From: Christensenella sp. UBA1750
GTDB lineage: Bacteria; Bacillota; Clostridia; Christensenellales; UBA1750
Length of the DNA: 61,797 bases
Assembly (NCBI GenBank): GCA_002315655.1
Contig: DCHO01000049.1
Location: 1-61,797, forward strand
Reading direction: 5' to 3'
Shown here: positions 33,621-42,167 of the stretch, piece by piece
Layout of the letters: each line of letters opens with the position of its first letter
How positions within the stretch are numbered: position 1 is the first letter of the stretch
Program-made: the position numbers and the translations under genes
The notes under the pieces: model-generated
What the model was told of the DNA's origin: nothing
Database searches by the model: none
What the model saw: only the letters and a program-made list of their open reading frames with translations

Positions 33621-35162
33621 ATGAAACGACTTTTACCGGTACTCATTGTCCTTTGCTTTCTCGGCGCGGTTTTTGTCTGTCTGCCGAAAAGCAGTGTCAC
33701 TGAGCGTTCTATCAGCACTTTGGAGGATGTGAACAGCTGCACCGTCGGCATTCAGGGCGGCACAGGCTATGAAAGCTATCTTGCCGAGGTCTGTCCTAAT
33801 GCCCAGGCTGTGTTTTTTAATGAGTTTGCCTCTATTTATCCCGCCTTGCAGCAGGGCAAAATTGACGTGATGCTCACGGAGAGCATTGCCTTTGCTGTGG
33901 AAAAGACGGAAATCAAGTCGCTGGTTGCGGTGAAGGAACCGATCACCGTACTGGATTACAGCATCGGCATTGCAAAAAACGCACAGGGCAGCACTGTCTA
34001 TCAGCAGCTTAATGAATTTATCGCAAAGTGTCGCGCAGACGGCACACTGGACGAATTGAAGGATTACTGGCTCGATTCCTACGACCGGGATAACGTTACC
34101 GTGGATAAGTCCGGCATCACGGGAGAGAACGGCGTTCTGCCCATGGCGATGGAGGCCTCCTTTGAACCCATGTGCTTTGCGGGCAAGGGCGGCGAGCTCA
34201 TCGGCTGCAACATCGACTTTATTTACCGCTTCTGTCGGGAATACGGCTATGAGCCGGAAATCAGTATGCTGGACTATGACGCCATGACCGCGGCACTTTC
34301 CGCCGGGAAGATCACCATGGCCGTGGGCGTGATCCCCGACGAGGAGCGCTCGGAAGCGGTTCTCTTTACGGATCCGTTCCTTGACTTTGAGGTGATTGCG
34401 GCTTACGACAGCGGCGAGACAAGCGCAGAGAGCTTTTTCGTCAAGCTCGGCGGCAGCATCCACAAAACCTTCATCCGCGATTCCCGCTGGCAGATGTTTG
34501 TGCAGGGCGCTGTAACCACACTGTTGATTGCTGTGCTGGCGGTGATTTTCGGGACGGTGTTGGGTCTGCTTCTTTATCTATGGTGTATGCACGGCAAAAA
34601 GGCGGAGCAGGCCGTGACCAATGTGCTGTGCTGGCTCATGAGCAGCACGCCTACCGTCGTTCTGCTGATGATTCTTTATTACATCATTTTCGGCGCTTAT
34701 GCCGTCAGCAACATCGCCGTGGCAGTGGTCGGCTTCTCGATTCTGTTCGGCTGCAGCTTCTATGAGCGCATCGTTTCCGGCATCAAGGCTGTGGGAATCG
34801 GGCAGGAGGAGGCCGCCAGAGCGCAGGGCTTCAACATGAACCAGACCTTCTTCCTCATTCAGCTACCTCAGGCGGCAGAGCATTTCATGCCCAGCTTCCA
34901 GGGAGATGTGGTCACGCTCATTCAGGACACCTCCGTTGTGGGCTATATCGCCATATTGGACCTGACCAAGATGAGCGACCTTGTGCGCGGCAGAACCTAT
35001 GAGGCCTTCTTCCCGCTGATGGTCACAGCCGGGATTTATTTCCTGCTGATCTGGGTGATGACCCTCCTGCTCAAGCGCGTCAGCTTTGCCGTCAACATGA
35101 AGAATCGCAAACCGGAAAAGATTCTAAAACGCCTCACAAAAGGCGAGATAAAGGACGAGTAG
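33621..35162 (+). CDS. amino-acid ABC transporter substrate-binding/permease fusion
   Basis: A 513-aa membrane protein. Signal/anchor 1-20. Residues about 30-150 and 165-275 are two periplasmic-binding-type regions: the first (VGIQGGTGYESYL) resembles lobe II of a family-3 binding protein, and the second (MAMEASFEPMCFAGKGGELIG, GVIPDEERSEAVLFTDPF) a lobe I. From about 290 there is a His/Glu/Gln permease domain with the EAA loop (EAARAQGFNMNQTFFLIQLPQA). The two lobes may together form one circularly ordered binding site. AAGGAGG precedes the ATG. Confidence 0.9.
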   Translation: MKRLLPVLIVLCFLGAVFVCLPKSSVTERSISTLEDVNSCTVGIQGGTGYESYLAEVCPNAQAVFFNEFASIYPALQQGKIDVMLTESIAFAVEKTEIKSLVAVKEPITVLDYSIGIAKNAQGSTVYQQLNEFIAKCRADGTLDELKDYWLDSYDRDNVTVDKSGITGENGVLPMAMEASFEPMCFAGKGGELIGCNIDFIYRFCREYGYEPEISMLDYDAMTAALSAGKITMAVGVIPDEERSEAVLFTDPFLDFEVIAAYDSGETSAESFFVKLGGSIHKTFIRDSRWQMFVQGAVTTLLIAVLAVIFGTVLGLLLYLWCMHGKKAEQAVTNVLCWLMSSTPTVVLLMILYYIIFGAYAVSNIAVAVVGFSILFGCSFYERIVSGIKAVGIGQEEAARAQGFNMNQTFFLIQLPQAAEHFMPSFQGDVVTLIQDTSVVGYIAILDLTKMSDLVRGRTYEAFFPLMVTAGIYFLLIWVMTLLLKRVSFAVNMKNRKPEKILKRLTKGEIKDE

Positions 35163-35195
35163 GTATAACAGACTGTGTTCCATGATATATGTGCG

Positions 35196-35236
35196 CCCCG
35201 AAGGACAGAATCGCATTGTTCTTCGGGGTATATTTA
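35196..35236 (+). terminator. hairpin terminator after the ABC operon
   Basis: CCCCGAAG pairs with CTTCGGGG (35196-35203 with 35221-35228) and is followed by TATATTTAT, a weak T-run. Confidence 0.55.
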
Positions 35237-35277
35237 TGAATAAACAACTCTGTGACGGTTGTTTGTCAAAAAAACAT

Positions 35278-35306
35278 TTGAGCAAGTAAACCCATTATGC
35301 TATAAT
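35278..35306 (+). promoter_or_regulatory. sigma-A promoter of the carboxylesterase gene
   Basis: TTGAGC (35278-35283), a 17-nt spacer ending in TGC and consensus TATAAT (35301-35306), i.e. both a -35 and an extended -10. Confidence 0.8.
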
Positions 35307-35345
35307 CATGGTGATAAAATACAAGCAAAGATTTGGGGAGGAACA

Positions 35346-36770
35346 ATGGACAGAATCATCGAAACGAAAAACGGAAAGGTCAAAGGATTCCTGAAAGAGA
35401 ACTGGCAGTGCTTCCTGGGGATTCCCTTCGGGGAAGCGCCTGTGGGGGAATTGCGCTTTCAGCCGCCGCAGCCCGCGAAGAAATGGGAAGGCGTGCTGGA
35501 CGCCACGCAGGACGGTGTTCGCCCCTGCCAGAAGATCGCGCCCTGGGTGCATGACGGGGAAAGCCACACCTACGGCGAGGATTGCCTGAACCTCAATGTG
35601 TGGATGCCCGATGCGCCCCATGAGAAGCTGCCGGTGCTGGTGTTCATCTTCGGCGGCGGGCACATGGAGGGCTCCAACTGCGAGGAGAACATGGAAGCGA
35701 AGAATTTCATGGGTGACCGCCCCTGCATCATGGTTGCGCCCAATTACCGTGTCGGTGCGTTGGGTTATCTGTATCTGGAACATCTGCTCGGGGAAAAGTA
35801 CGCATCCTCCGGGAGCCTCGGCACCCTGGATCAGATCCTTGCTCTCCTTTGGGTGCAGGAGAACATCGAAGCCTTCGGCGGCGACCCGGACAATGTGACC
35901 ATCATGGGACAGTCTGCCGGTGGAAAATCCGTCTCCTGCCTGCTGGCCACGCCTCTGGCGAAAGGCCTTTTCAAACGCGCCATCACCATGAGCGGCGGTT
36001 TGCAGTGCATTAAGGACATTGAAACCGAAAAGAAGCTTACCGCGAACTTCATGCAGGCGGCGGGCATCACCGACGCGGAAGAATTGCTGACTCTTTCTCC
36101 CGAAGCCATCATTGCGGCGCAGGAAAAGGCAAACGAGACCTATTTCAAGGCAGAATCCTACGGCCCCACCGCGGACGGCGCAGTCTTTGATAAAGACTTG
36201 GAAAAGCAACTGGACGCGCTTGACCTGCACGGTATCGACATTTTGATGGGCGGCACGGCAAACGAATTGTATCTGAACCCCGGCGAGGATGCAAAGCCCT
36301 TTACCGATGAGGAAATGACGAAAAGAATGCACTGGAAGTTCGGCAACAATGCCCAGCGCGTGCTGGATGTATATTTTGACCGCAAGCGTGCCTTCGGTTT
36401 TGAACAGGCTTACAACGAGACGGTCACGGAATACACCTACATTCAGCAGCTCTATCGAACCGCTTCCATCTTCGCCAAGGCGGGCGCAAATATCCACCTC
36501 TATCGCTGGGACTACCACGATGAAGGCGAACTGGCCAAGCACACCTCCGATCTGGAAACGGCCTTCCGTGTACGGCAGCCGAAGGATACGGCGGTGGGCG
36601 AGCATCTGCGGGAAACCTTACTCACCTTCATCGAAACCGGGAAGGTGAATTGGGAGCCTTCCACGGAGGACACCTTTAACCGCATGGCACTGAACAGCGA
36701 AAACACAATGCTGACCTTCACAAAGGCGGACATTGATGAGCAGTTCCCCTTACAGGTCTTCACTCTGTAA
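35346..36770 (+). CDS. type B carboxylesterase
   Basis: A 474-aa alpha/beta hydrolase of the COesterase family. It has the family opening GKVKGFLKENWQCFLGIPFGEAP, EDCLNLNVWMP, and the nucleophile elbow GQSAGG (Ser in IMGQSAGG). It has no signal peptide, so it acts on esters inside the cell. The ATG at 35346 has GGGGAGG upstream. A ThuA-like gene follows after 23 nt, probably on the same transcript. The natural ester is unknown. Confidence 0.92.
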   Translation: MDRIIETKNGKVKGFLKENWQCFLGIPFGEAPVGELRFQPPQPAKKWEGVLDATQDGVRPCQKIAPWVHDGESHTYGEDCLNLNVWMPDAPHEKLPVLVFIFGGGHMEGSNCEENMEAKNFMGDRPCIMVAPNYRVGALGYLYLEHLLGEKYASSGSLGTLDQILALLWVQENIEAFGGDPDNVTIMGQSAGGKSVSCLLATPLAKGLFKRAITMSGGLQCIKDIETEKKLTANFMQAAGITDAEELLTLSPEAIIAAQEKANETYFKAESYGPTADGAVFDKDLEKQLDALDLHGIDILMGGTANELYLNPGEDAKPFTDEEMTKRMHWKFGNNAQRVLDVYFDRKRAFGFEQAYNETVTEYTYIQQLYRTASIFAKAGANIHLYRWDYHDEGELAKHTSDLETAFRVRQPKDTAVGEHLRETLLTFIETGKVNWEPSTEDTFNRMALNSENTMLTFTKADIDEQFPLQVFTL

Positions 36771-36793
36771 ATATAAAGAATTTGGAGGATAAA

Positions 36794-37453
36794 ATGATGA
36801 AAGTTTTGCTTGTCTGTGATGATTTGTGGCATCCCGCTGAGGTGATCGAGCGCGGAATCAGCACCATGGATGCGGAGGAAATGGAATTTGACGTGGTGAA
36901 AACGGCAAAGGACATCCTTTCGCCCGAATTTGTCAAGCGGTACGATGTGCTGGTGAACTGCCACGGCGGTTCCATCAACGCTTCCAACAGCAACCCCTGG
37001 TTTGAGCCCACCGTAACCGAGTTCGGCCCCGAGGAGTTCCGGGACTATGTGGCGCAGGGCGGCGCACTTGTGGTGGTGCATTCCGGCCTCACCATCGGCG
37101 GCAGAAACCATCCCGAACCTGCCTATACCGAGGTGGTGGGCAGCTATTTCTTAGGCCACCCGCTGCGGTGCATGACGCACGTTAGCATCACCAAGGAAAA
37201 CGAGATCACTAAGGGCGTGGAAAACTTCTCCGAGCGGGACGAGCATTACCAGATCGCCGTCACGGCCAAGGACGCGGAGCCCTTCATGGAGACCACCTCC
37301 GCGCAGGGCGGTACCTTTATCAGCGGCTACACAAGAACTTACGGCAATGGCCGCGTGGCAGTCCTCACCCCCGGGCACACCCTTGCGGTGTGGGAAAATC
37401 CCAACTTCCGGAAGCTCTTCAAAAACGCAATTCGCTGGGCTGCCGGAAAGTAA
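36794..37453 (+). CDS. ThuA-like domain protein
   Basis: A 219-aa glutamine-amidotransferase-like fold of the ThuA family (trehalose utilisation). Visible are YDVLVNCHGGS, a GGALVVVHSGL turn and a terminal GHTLAVWENPNFRKLF. The class I amidotransferase catalytic Cys is absent, as usual in ThuA. The start is ATG 36794 or 36797, both just after GGAGG. It follows the esterase and likely shares its pathway, possibly use of a modified glycoside. Confidence 0.85.
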   Translation: MMKVLLVCDDLWHPAEVIERGISTMDAEEMEFDVVKTAKDILSPEFVKRYDVLVNCHGGSINASNSNPWFEPTVTEFGPEEFRDYVAQGGALVVVHSGLTIGGRNHPEPAYTEVVGSYFLGHPLRCMTHVSITKENEITKGVENFSERDEHYQIAVTAKDAEPFMETTSAQGGTFISGYTRTYGNGRVAVLTPGHTLAVWENPNFRKLFKNAIRWAAGK

Positions 37454-37493
37454 AGCATTTTTCTTCGCATTTATGAAAATATCATAGCAAAAG

Positions 37494-37529
37494 AAACCGA
37501 CCTTCGGACGATTACGAGGGTCGGTTTTT
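37494..37529. terminator. bidirectional terminator
   Basis: AAACCGACC pairs with GGGTCGGTTT (one wobble). TTTTT follows on the plus side and TTTCTTTT on the minus side. It ends both the ThuA gene and the his operon. Confidence 0.85.
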
Positions 37530-37540
37530 GACAGATTCGG

Positions 37541-38926
37541 TTATTTGCGCAAGCGGTTTTCAATCTCCGCCCAGATGTCTTCCCAGCTCATGCCCTGATC
37601 GACCAGCAGCACGGAAAGGTGGAACAGAAGGTCAGCAACCTCGAAGGAGAGGTTGGCTTTGTCGCCGTTCTTTGCGCCGATGAGCGCTTCGGCGGCTTCC
37701 TCGACCACCTTTTTGCCGATCTTGTCCGCGCCCTTGGAAAGCAGCATATTGGTGTAGGAGCCTTCCTTGGGGTTTTCCTTGCGGTCTAAGATGAGCTTGT
37801 ATTCTTCGATCAAGGCCTGCATCCCAAGAGTGGAGCTTCTGCCGCCGTCCAGCGTTTTTAAGCTGTTGAAGAAGCAGGAATAGCTGCCCGTGTGGCAGGC
37901 CGCGCCGTCCTGATCGACCTTGAGGAGGATGGTGTCGCCGTCGCAGTCGTAGCGGATCTCGCGGACGTGCTGGAAGCAGGAGGAAGTCTCGCCCTTGACC
38001 CAAAGCGCCTGACGGCTGCGGGAGAAATAGGTGGCAAGCCCGGTTTCCAGCGTCTTTTTGAGGGATTCCTCGTTCATGTAGGCAAGCATGAGCACCGTGC
38101 CTGTTTTCGCATCCTGCACAACGGCGGGAACCAAGCCTTTGTCATCGAACTTGATGCCGGATAAATCTACTTCGCCGCGAAACGTCGCAATCCCATTAGA
38201 CTCCAAAACCTCTTTGACCTGCGCAATCGAGAATTTTGCGGAATGGAAAACGGAGGCGGCCAGAACGCCCTTGGCTCCGGCGAGCTTTACGGCATCGACA
38301 AAGTGATTGAGTTCTCCCGCGCCGCCGGAAGCGGTGACAGGCAGGGGAGAGGCTTCGGCGGCGATTTTGGTGGCTTCCAGATCGTAGCCGGTCTTTGCGC
38401 CGTCCTGCATGGTGGTTAATAGGATTTCACCCGCGCCCCACTCGGCGAGCTGCTTGACCCATGGTGCGAGCAGTTTACCGGAAGGCGTCTGCCCGGCACC
38501 CATGACCTCGTATTCGCCGTTGGCGTTCTTGAACACGTCCACCAGCGCGGTGACGGCCTTGGGGCCGTATTTGTAGCTGGCGCGGCGGATAAGCTCGTCG
38601 TTGGTCAGGGACGCGGAGCCGATGCCCACCTTGGAAGCTCCCGCCTCCATGATGGCGTCCACATCGTCCAAAGAGGCGATGCCGCCGCCGATGCACAGCG
38701 GCACGGTGCAGATGGCCGCTGCCTTTTTGATCATTTCCAGATTGGTCTTGCGGCCTTCCTCGCTGGCCTTGATGTCCAGCATCCAGACCTCGTCCGCGCC
38801 TTCCTTGCAGTAGCGGGCGATGCACTCAGCGGGGTCACCCGCGTCGATCATACCTTTGAAGTGAACGCCCTTTACAATGCGGCCGTTCATCATATCGAGA
38901 CAAGGGACAACTTTGACAGGTTCCAT
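37541..38926 (-). CDS. hisF: HisF-HisI-HisE trifunctional fusion
   Basis: A 461-aa three-domain protein. Residues 1 to about 252 are HisF cyclase (VVPCLDM with Asp11; TALVDVF with the second catalytic Asp near 131). About 255-365 are HisI, PRA-CH (VLMLAYMNEESL, DCDGDT, CHTGSYSCFF). About 370-461 are HisE, PRA-PH (KKVVEEAAEAL, EVADLLFHLSVLL). It would hydrolyse PR-ATP to PR-AMP, open the ring, and after HisA form IGP and AICAR. HisIE fusions are common; the addition of HisF is much rarer. The HisH partner that feeds ammonia to HisF is not nearby. It is the last gene of the operon. Confidence 0.95.
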   Translation of the reverse strand: MEPVKVVPCLDMMNGRIVKGVHFKGMIDAGDPAECIARYCKEGADEVWMLDIKASEEGRKTNLEMIKKAAAICTVPLCIGGGIASLDDVDAIMEAGASKVGIGSASLTNDELIRRASYKYGPKAVTALVDVFKNANGEYEVMGAGQTPSGKLLAPWVKQLAEWGAGEILLTTMQDGAKTGYDLEATKIAAEASPLPVTASGGAGELNHFVDAVKLAGAKGVLAASVFHSAKFSIAQVKEVLESNGIATFRGEVDLSGIKFDDKGLVPAVVQDAKTGTVLMLAYMNEESLKKTLETGLATYFSRSRQALWVKGETSSCFQHVREIRYDCDGDTILLKVDQDGAACHTGSYSCFFNSLKTLDGGRSSTLGMQALIEEYKLILDRKENPKEGSYTNMLLSKGADKIGKKVVEEAAEALIGAKNGDKANLSFEVADLLFHLSVLLVDQGMSWEDIWAEIENRLRK

Positions 38927-38930
38927 AAGA

Positions 38931-39644
38931 TTATTCCTCCTCTAAGGTAAGCGCATCGGAAAGTTTCACTTTACCGGAATACAGAGCCTTTCCGATAATA
39001 GCTCCGGCGCATCCGGCATTTTTAAGATCAATCAGATCCTGCAATGTTCCCACACCGCCGGAGCCGATGATGTTCATATTGGTATCTGCAATGAGCTGCT
39101 TTGTGGATTCCACATTGGGGCCCACCAGCATTCCGTCCCGGGAAATGTCCGTGTAGATAATGTCCGTGACCCCGAAGGCCTTCATTTTCAAGGCCAGGTC
39201 TTTTGCGGTGATGGTGGAGGTTTCCACCCAGCCCTTTACCGCGACCAGCCCGTTTTTGCAGTCGAGCCCCACGGCAATATGCCCGGGGAATTTCCTGCAC
39301 GCTTCCTCCACGATTTCAGGGTGATTGAGCGCCACGGTGCCCAAAATCACGCGCTGCACCCCGGCGCAGAGCCGCGCTTCGATGTCTTCCATCGTGCGGA
39401 TGCCGCCGCCGGTCTCCACGGGAAGCCCGGTCTGCTTGACGATTTCCTTCAAAATGGGCAGGTTGCGCCCGGAGCCTTCAAACGCGCCGTCCAGATCGAC
39501 AACGTGAAGATAGGTCGCACCCTGATTCTTCCAGTCCATTGCGGCGGCAACGGGGTCACCGTAGTCGGTGACGGCATTGGCTTCACCTTGGAGCAGGCGC
39601 ACCGCCTTGCCGTTTTTGATGTCTATTGCGGGATAAATTTGCAT
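38931..39644 (-). CDS. hisA: HisA, ProFAR isomerase
   Basis: A 237-aa half-barrel repeat TIM barrel, with the catalytic Asp8 in PAIDIKNG and the second in IIYTDISRDG. It converts ProFAR to PRFAR. AAGGAGA precedes the ATG. It lies between hisB and hisF/I/E with gaps of nine and four nt. Confidence 0.97.
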   Translation of the reverse strand: MQIYPAIDIKNGKAVRLLQGEANAVTDYGDPVAAAMDWKNQGATYLHVVDLDGAFEGSGRNLPILKEIVKQTGLPVETGGGIRTMEDIEARLCAGVQRVILGTVALNHPEIVEEACRKFPGHIAVGLDCKNGLVAVKGWVETSTITAKDLALKMKAFGVTDIIYTDISRDGMLVGPNVESTKQLIADTNMNIIGSGGVGTLQDLIDLKNAGCAGAIIGKALYSGKVKLSDALTLEEE

Positions 39645-39653
39645 AATTTCTCC

Positions 39654-40235
39654 TTACAGTACACCCTTTGTGGAGGGGATGCCCTTCACACGGGGGTCGA
39701 TGGCCACGGCGGCCTTGAGTGCGCGGGCGTAGGCCTTGAACAGTCCCTCTGTAATGTGATGGCTGTTCTTGCCGTCGGCTTTCAGGTGCAGTGTGGTGCC
39801 GGAGGCCACTGCCACGGCGCGGAAAAATTCCTCCGTCAGCTCAGTTGCATAGTCGCCGCACATGGGCGCACCGAACTCCGCGTCAAAGCGGAGGAAGGGG
39901 CGGCCGGAAATGTCCAGCGCACAGAAGCACAGGGCTTCATCCATGGGCATCCAGCAGGAGCCGCAGCGCTCGAGGCCGGACTTGTCCCCCAAGGCAGAAG
40001 CGATCGCCTGTCCCAGCACAATGCCAGTGTCCTCGACGGTGTGGTGTCCGTCCACCTCCAAATCGCCCTTACAGGTGACAGTGAGGTCGAACAGTCCATG
40101 CCGGGCAAAGGCGGAAAGCATATGGTCGAAAAAGCCGATGCCGGTATTGATTTCGTATTTTCCTTCGCCGTCCAGATTTACGGAGACGGTGATTTCGGTT
40201 TCCCCGGTCTTGCGGGTAATCGTTGCTTGTCTCAT
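39654..40235 (-). CDS. hisB: HisB, imidazoleglycerol-phosphate dehydratase
   Basis: A 193-aa monofunctional IGPD. The manganese-binding motifs are present: FFDHML, DGHHTVEDTG and NSHHITEG. The start ATG at 40235 has GAGGAG eight nt upstream; a TTG two codons earlier overlaps the hisD stop. There is no fused phosphatase domain, as expected for Firmicutes. Confidence 0.97.
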   Translation of the reverse strand: MRQATITRKTGETEITVSVNLDGEGKYEINTGIGFFDHMLSAFARHGLFDLTVTCKGDLEVDGHHTVEDTGIVLGQAIASALGDKSGLERCGSCWMPMDEALCFCALDISGRPFLRFDAEFGAPMCGDYATELTEEFFRAVAVASGTTLHLKADGKNSHHITEGLFKAYARALKAAVAIDPRVKGIPSTKGVL

Positions 40236-40237
40236 AA

Positions 40238-41527
40238 TCAATACTCCTCAAAGCGGATGGACGCGGAGCGGGCGTGGGCTTCCAGCTCCTCGGCTCTGGC
40301 AAAGCGGGCAATATCCTGATAGCTCTCCTTGAGCTTTTCCTCCGAATAGTAAACGATGGAGGACTTCTTGACGAAATCCATGACGCTCAAGGGGGAGAAG
40401 AAGCGGGCAGTGCCGGAGGTCGGCAGAACGTGGTTGGGTCCCGCGAAATAGTCGCCCAGCGGTTCTGGGGAATAGTGTCCCACAAAGATCGCGCCGGCAT
40501 TCTTCACCTTGTCGATGTGCGTGAAAGCATCGGAGAGCGACAGTTCCAGATGCTCCGGGGCAACGGCGTTGGCAAGGTCGAAGGCGGTTTGCAGATCATC
40601 CGCCACAAGGATGCAGCCGTTGGAATTGACCGATTTTTCCGCAATCTCCTTGCGGGGCAGGTTGTTTAGCTGTCTGTCCAGCTCAATGCGCACCTTCTCG
40701 GCCAAAGAAGCGGAGGTGGTGATGAGAATGGGCGCGGCCAGCGCGTCATGCTCGGCCTGTGAGAGCAGGTCGGCGGCAACGAACTTCGGTGTAGCGGAAT
40801 CTTCCGCGATGATGAGCACCTCGGAAGGCCCCGCGATCATGTCGATGCCGACCAGTCCGTACACCGCGCGCTTGGCGTTGGCCACATAGATGTTGCCGGG
40901 GCCAACGATCTTATCCACGGGCTTGATGGACTGGGTGCCGTAAGCAAGCGCGGCAATGGCCTGTGCGCCGCCGCACTTGTAGATTTCCGTTACGCCGCAA
41001 AGATCAGCGGCGATCAGCATACAGGGATTGACCTTTCCGTCCGCGCCGGGCGGGGTCATCATGACGATGCGGGAGACCCCGGCGACCTTGGCGGGGAGCA
41101 CGTTCATGAGCACGGAGGAGGACAGCGGTGCGGTGCCGCCGGGAACATACACGCCCACGTTTGCAATGGGGCGGATGAGCTGCCCCAGCGCGGAGCCTTC
41201 CTGATAGTCAATCCACGATTTCTCTTTTTGCTTCTCGTGGAAGGCGGTGATGTTGTCGCGGGACTTGGTCATGCTGGCAACCAGCTCGGAAGAAACCATG
41301 GAATAGGCTTCCTGAATTTCCTCGGGCGTGACTTTCAGGGTTTCCTTGGTCAGTTCCGCTTTGTCAAATTTCTTGGTCAGCTCGATTAAGGCGTCATCGC
41401 CCTCTGTGCGAACCTTCTGAATGATCTCGTTGACCGCGGCAGTCACATCTTTCTGCGTTAATTGCGAGCGCAGTTTCAGCTTGTCCGGCAGGCCTTCGCC
41501 GCGCTTGATGTTGAAAATATCAATCAT
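40238..41527 (-). CDS. hisD: HisD, histidinol dehydrogenase
   Basis: A 429-aa zinc enzyme (start ATG 41527, AAAGGAGC upstream). It shows the NAD-site region YVPGGTAPLSSSVLMNVLPA and AGPSEVLIIAEDSA, and the C-terminal LPTSGTARF. It catalyses the last two oxidations, L-histidinol to L-histidine. The start overlaps the hisG stop by eight bases, and its own stop is three nt from the hisB ATG. Confidence 0.97.
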   Translation of the reverse strand: MIDIFNIKRGEGLPDKLKLRSQLTQKDVTAAVNEIIQKVRTEGDDALIELTKKFDKAELTKETLKVTPEEIQEAYSMVSSELVASMTKSRDNITAFHEKQKEKSWIDYQEGSALGQLIRPIANVGVYVPGGTAPLSSSVLMNVLPAKVAGVSRIVMMTPPGADGKVNPCMLIAADLCGVTEIYKCGGAQAIAALAYGTQSIKPVDKIVGPGNIYVANAKRAVYGLVGIDMIAGPSEVLIIAEDSATPKFVAADLLSQAEHDALAAPILITTSASLAEKVRIELDRQLNNLPRKEIAEKSVNSNGCILVADDLQTAFDLANAVAPEHLELSLSDAFTHIDKVKNAGAIFVGHYSPEPLGDYFAGPNHVLPTSGTARFFSPLSVMDFVKKSSIVYYSEEKLKESYQDIARFARAEELEAHARSASIRFEEY

Positions 41528-42167
41528 GGTCGTTGCTCCTTTTCTCAATCTGTTCTTTCAGCCCTTCAATGAGCGGGCGAATCTGGCTCTCCTTGGTTTT
41601 GAGGCTCACACGGTTGACCACCAGCCGCGCTGAGCAGGTGCAGATTTCTTCCAAGATAGAAAGCCCGTTGGCGTGAAGAGTCGCGCCGCTTTCCACAATG
41701 TCCAAAATCACATCGGAAAGCCCGATGACGGGACCCAATTCCACAGAGCCGTTCAATTTGATGATCTCGATGGAGGAGCCTCTTGTGGAAAAGACCTGCG
41801 AGGCAATGCCGGTGTATTTGGTGGCCACGCGGATGTGCGCGTTTTTTAGGGGTTCTTTTTCGGCATATCCTGCAATGCAGATGCGGCAGGTGCCGAAGCC
41901 CAAGTCCAGCATTTCGTAAAGGGGGCGGTTTTCCTCCATCAGCGTGTCCTTGCCCACGATGCCCACATCCGCAACGCCGTGATCGACGTAGGTTGGCACA
42001 TCGGAGGGCTTGACCATGATGAAGCGATAGGAATGGTCGCCGGAATAGAACACCAGTTTGCGGCTCTTTTCCTTTAAGGCGGAAACATCAACGCCCATGT
42101 TTTCCAGCAGGGTCAGTGTTTCGTCCGCCAAGCGGCCTTTCGCCATCGCAATGGTGATGGGCTCCAT
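41520..42167 (-). CDS. hisG: HisG, ATP phosphoribosyltransferase (short form)
   Basis: A 215-aa short-form catalytic subunit. It begins ITIAMAKGRLADETL and has DVGIVGKDTLME and the PRPP loop DIVESGATLHANGL. Short-form HisG lacks the C-terminal regulatory domain and works as a hetero-octamer with HisZ, whose gene is directly upstream. It is the first committed step and the usual point of feedback by histidine. Confidence 0.97.
   Translation of the reverse strand: MEPITIAMAKGRLADETLTLLENMGVDVSALKEKSRKLVFYSGDHSYRFIMVKPSDVPTYVDHGVADVGIVGKDTLMEENRPLYEMLDLGFGTCRICIAGYAEKEPLKNAHIRVATKYTGIASQVFSTRGSSIEIIKLNGSVELGPVIGLSDVILDIVESGATLHANGLSILEEICTCSARLVVNRVSLKTKESQIRPLIEGLKEQIEKRSNDHD

Noticed and set aside
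35295..36605. A 436-aa minus-strand open frame
   Set aside because: It is antisense to the carboxylesterase, which has a clear promoter, ribosome site and GQSAGG motif.
39279..40319. A 346-aa plus-strand open frame across hisA and hisB
   Set aside because: Antisense to two well-defined his genes and without any recognisable domain.
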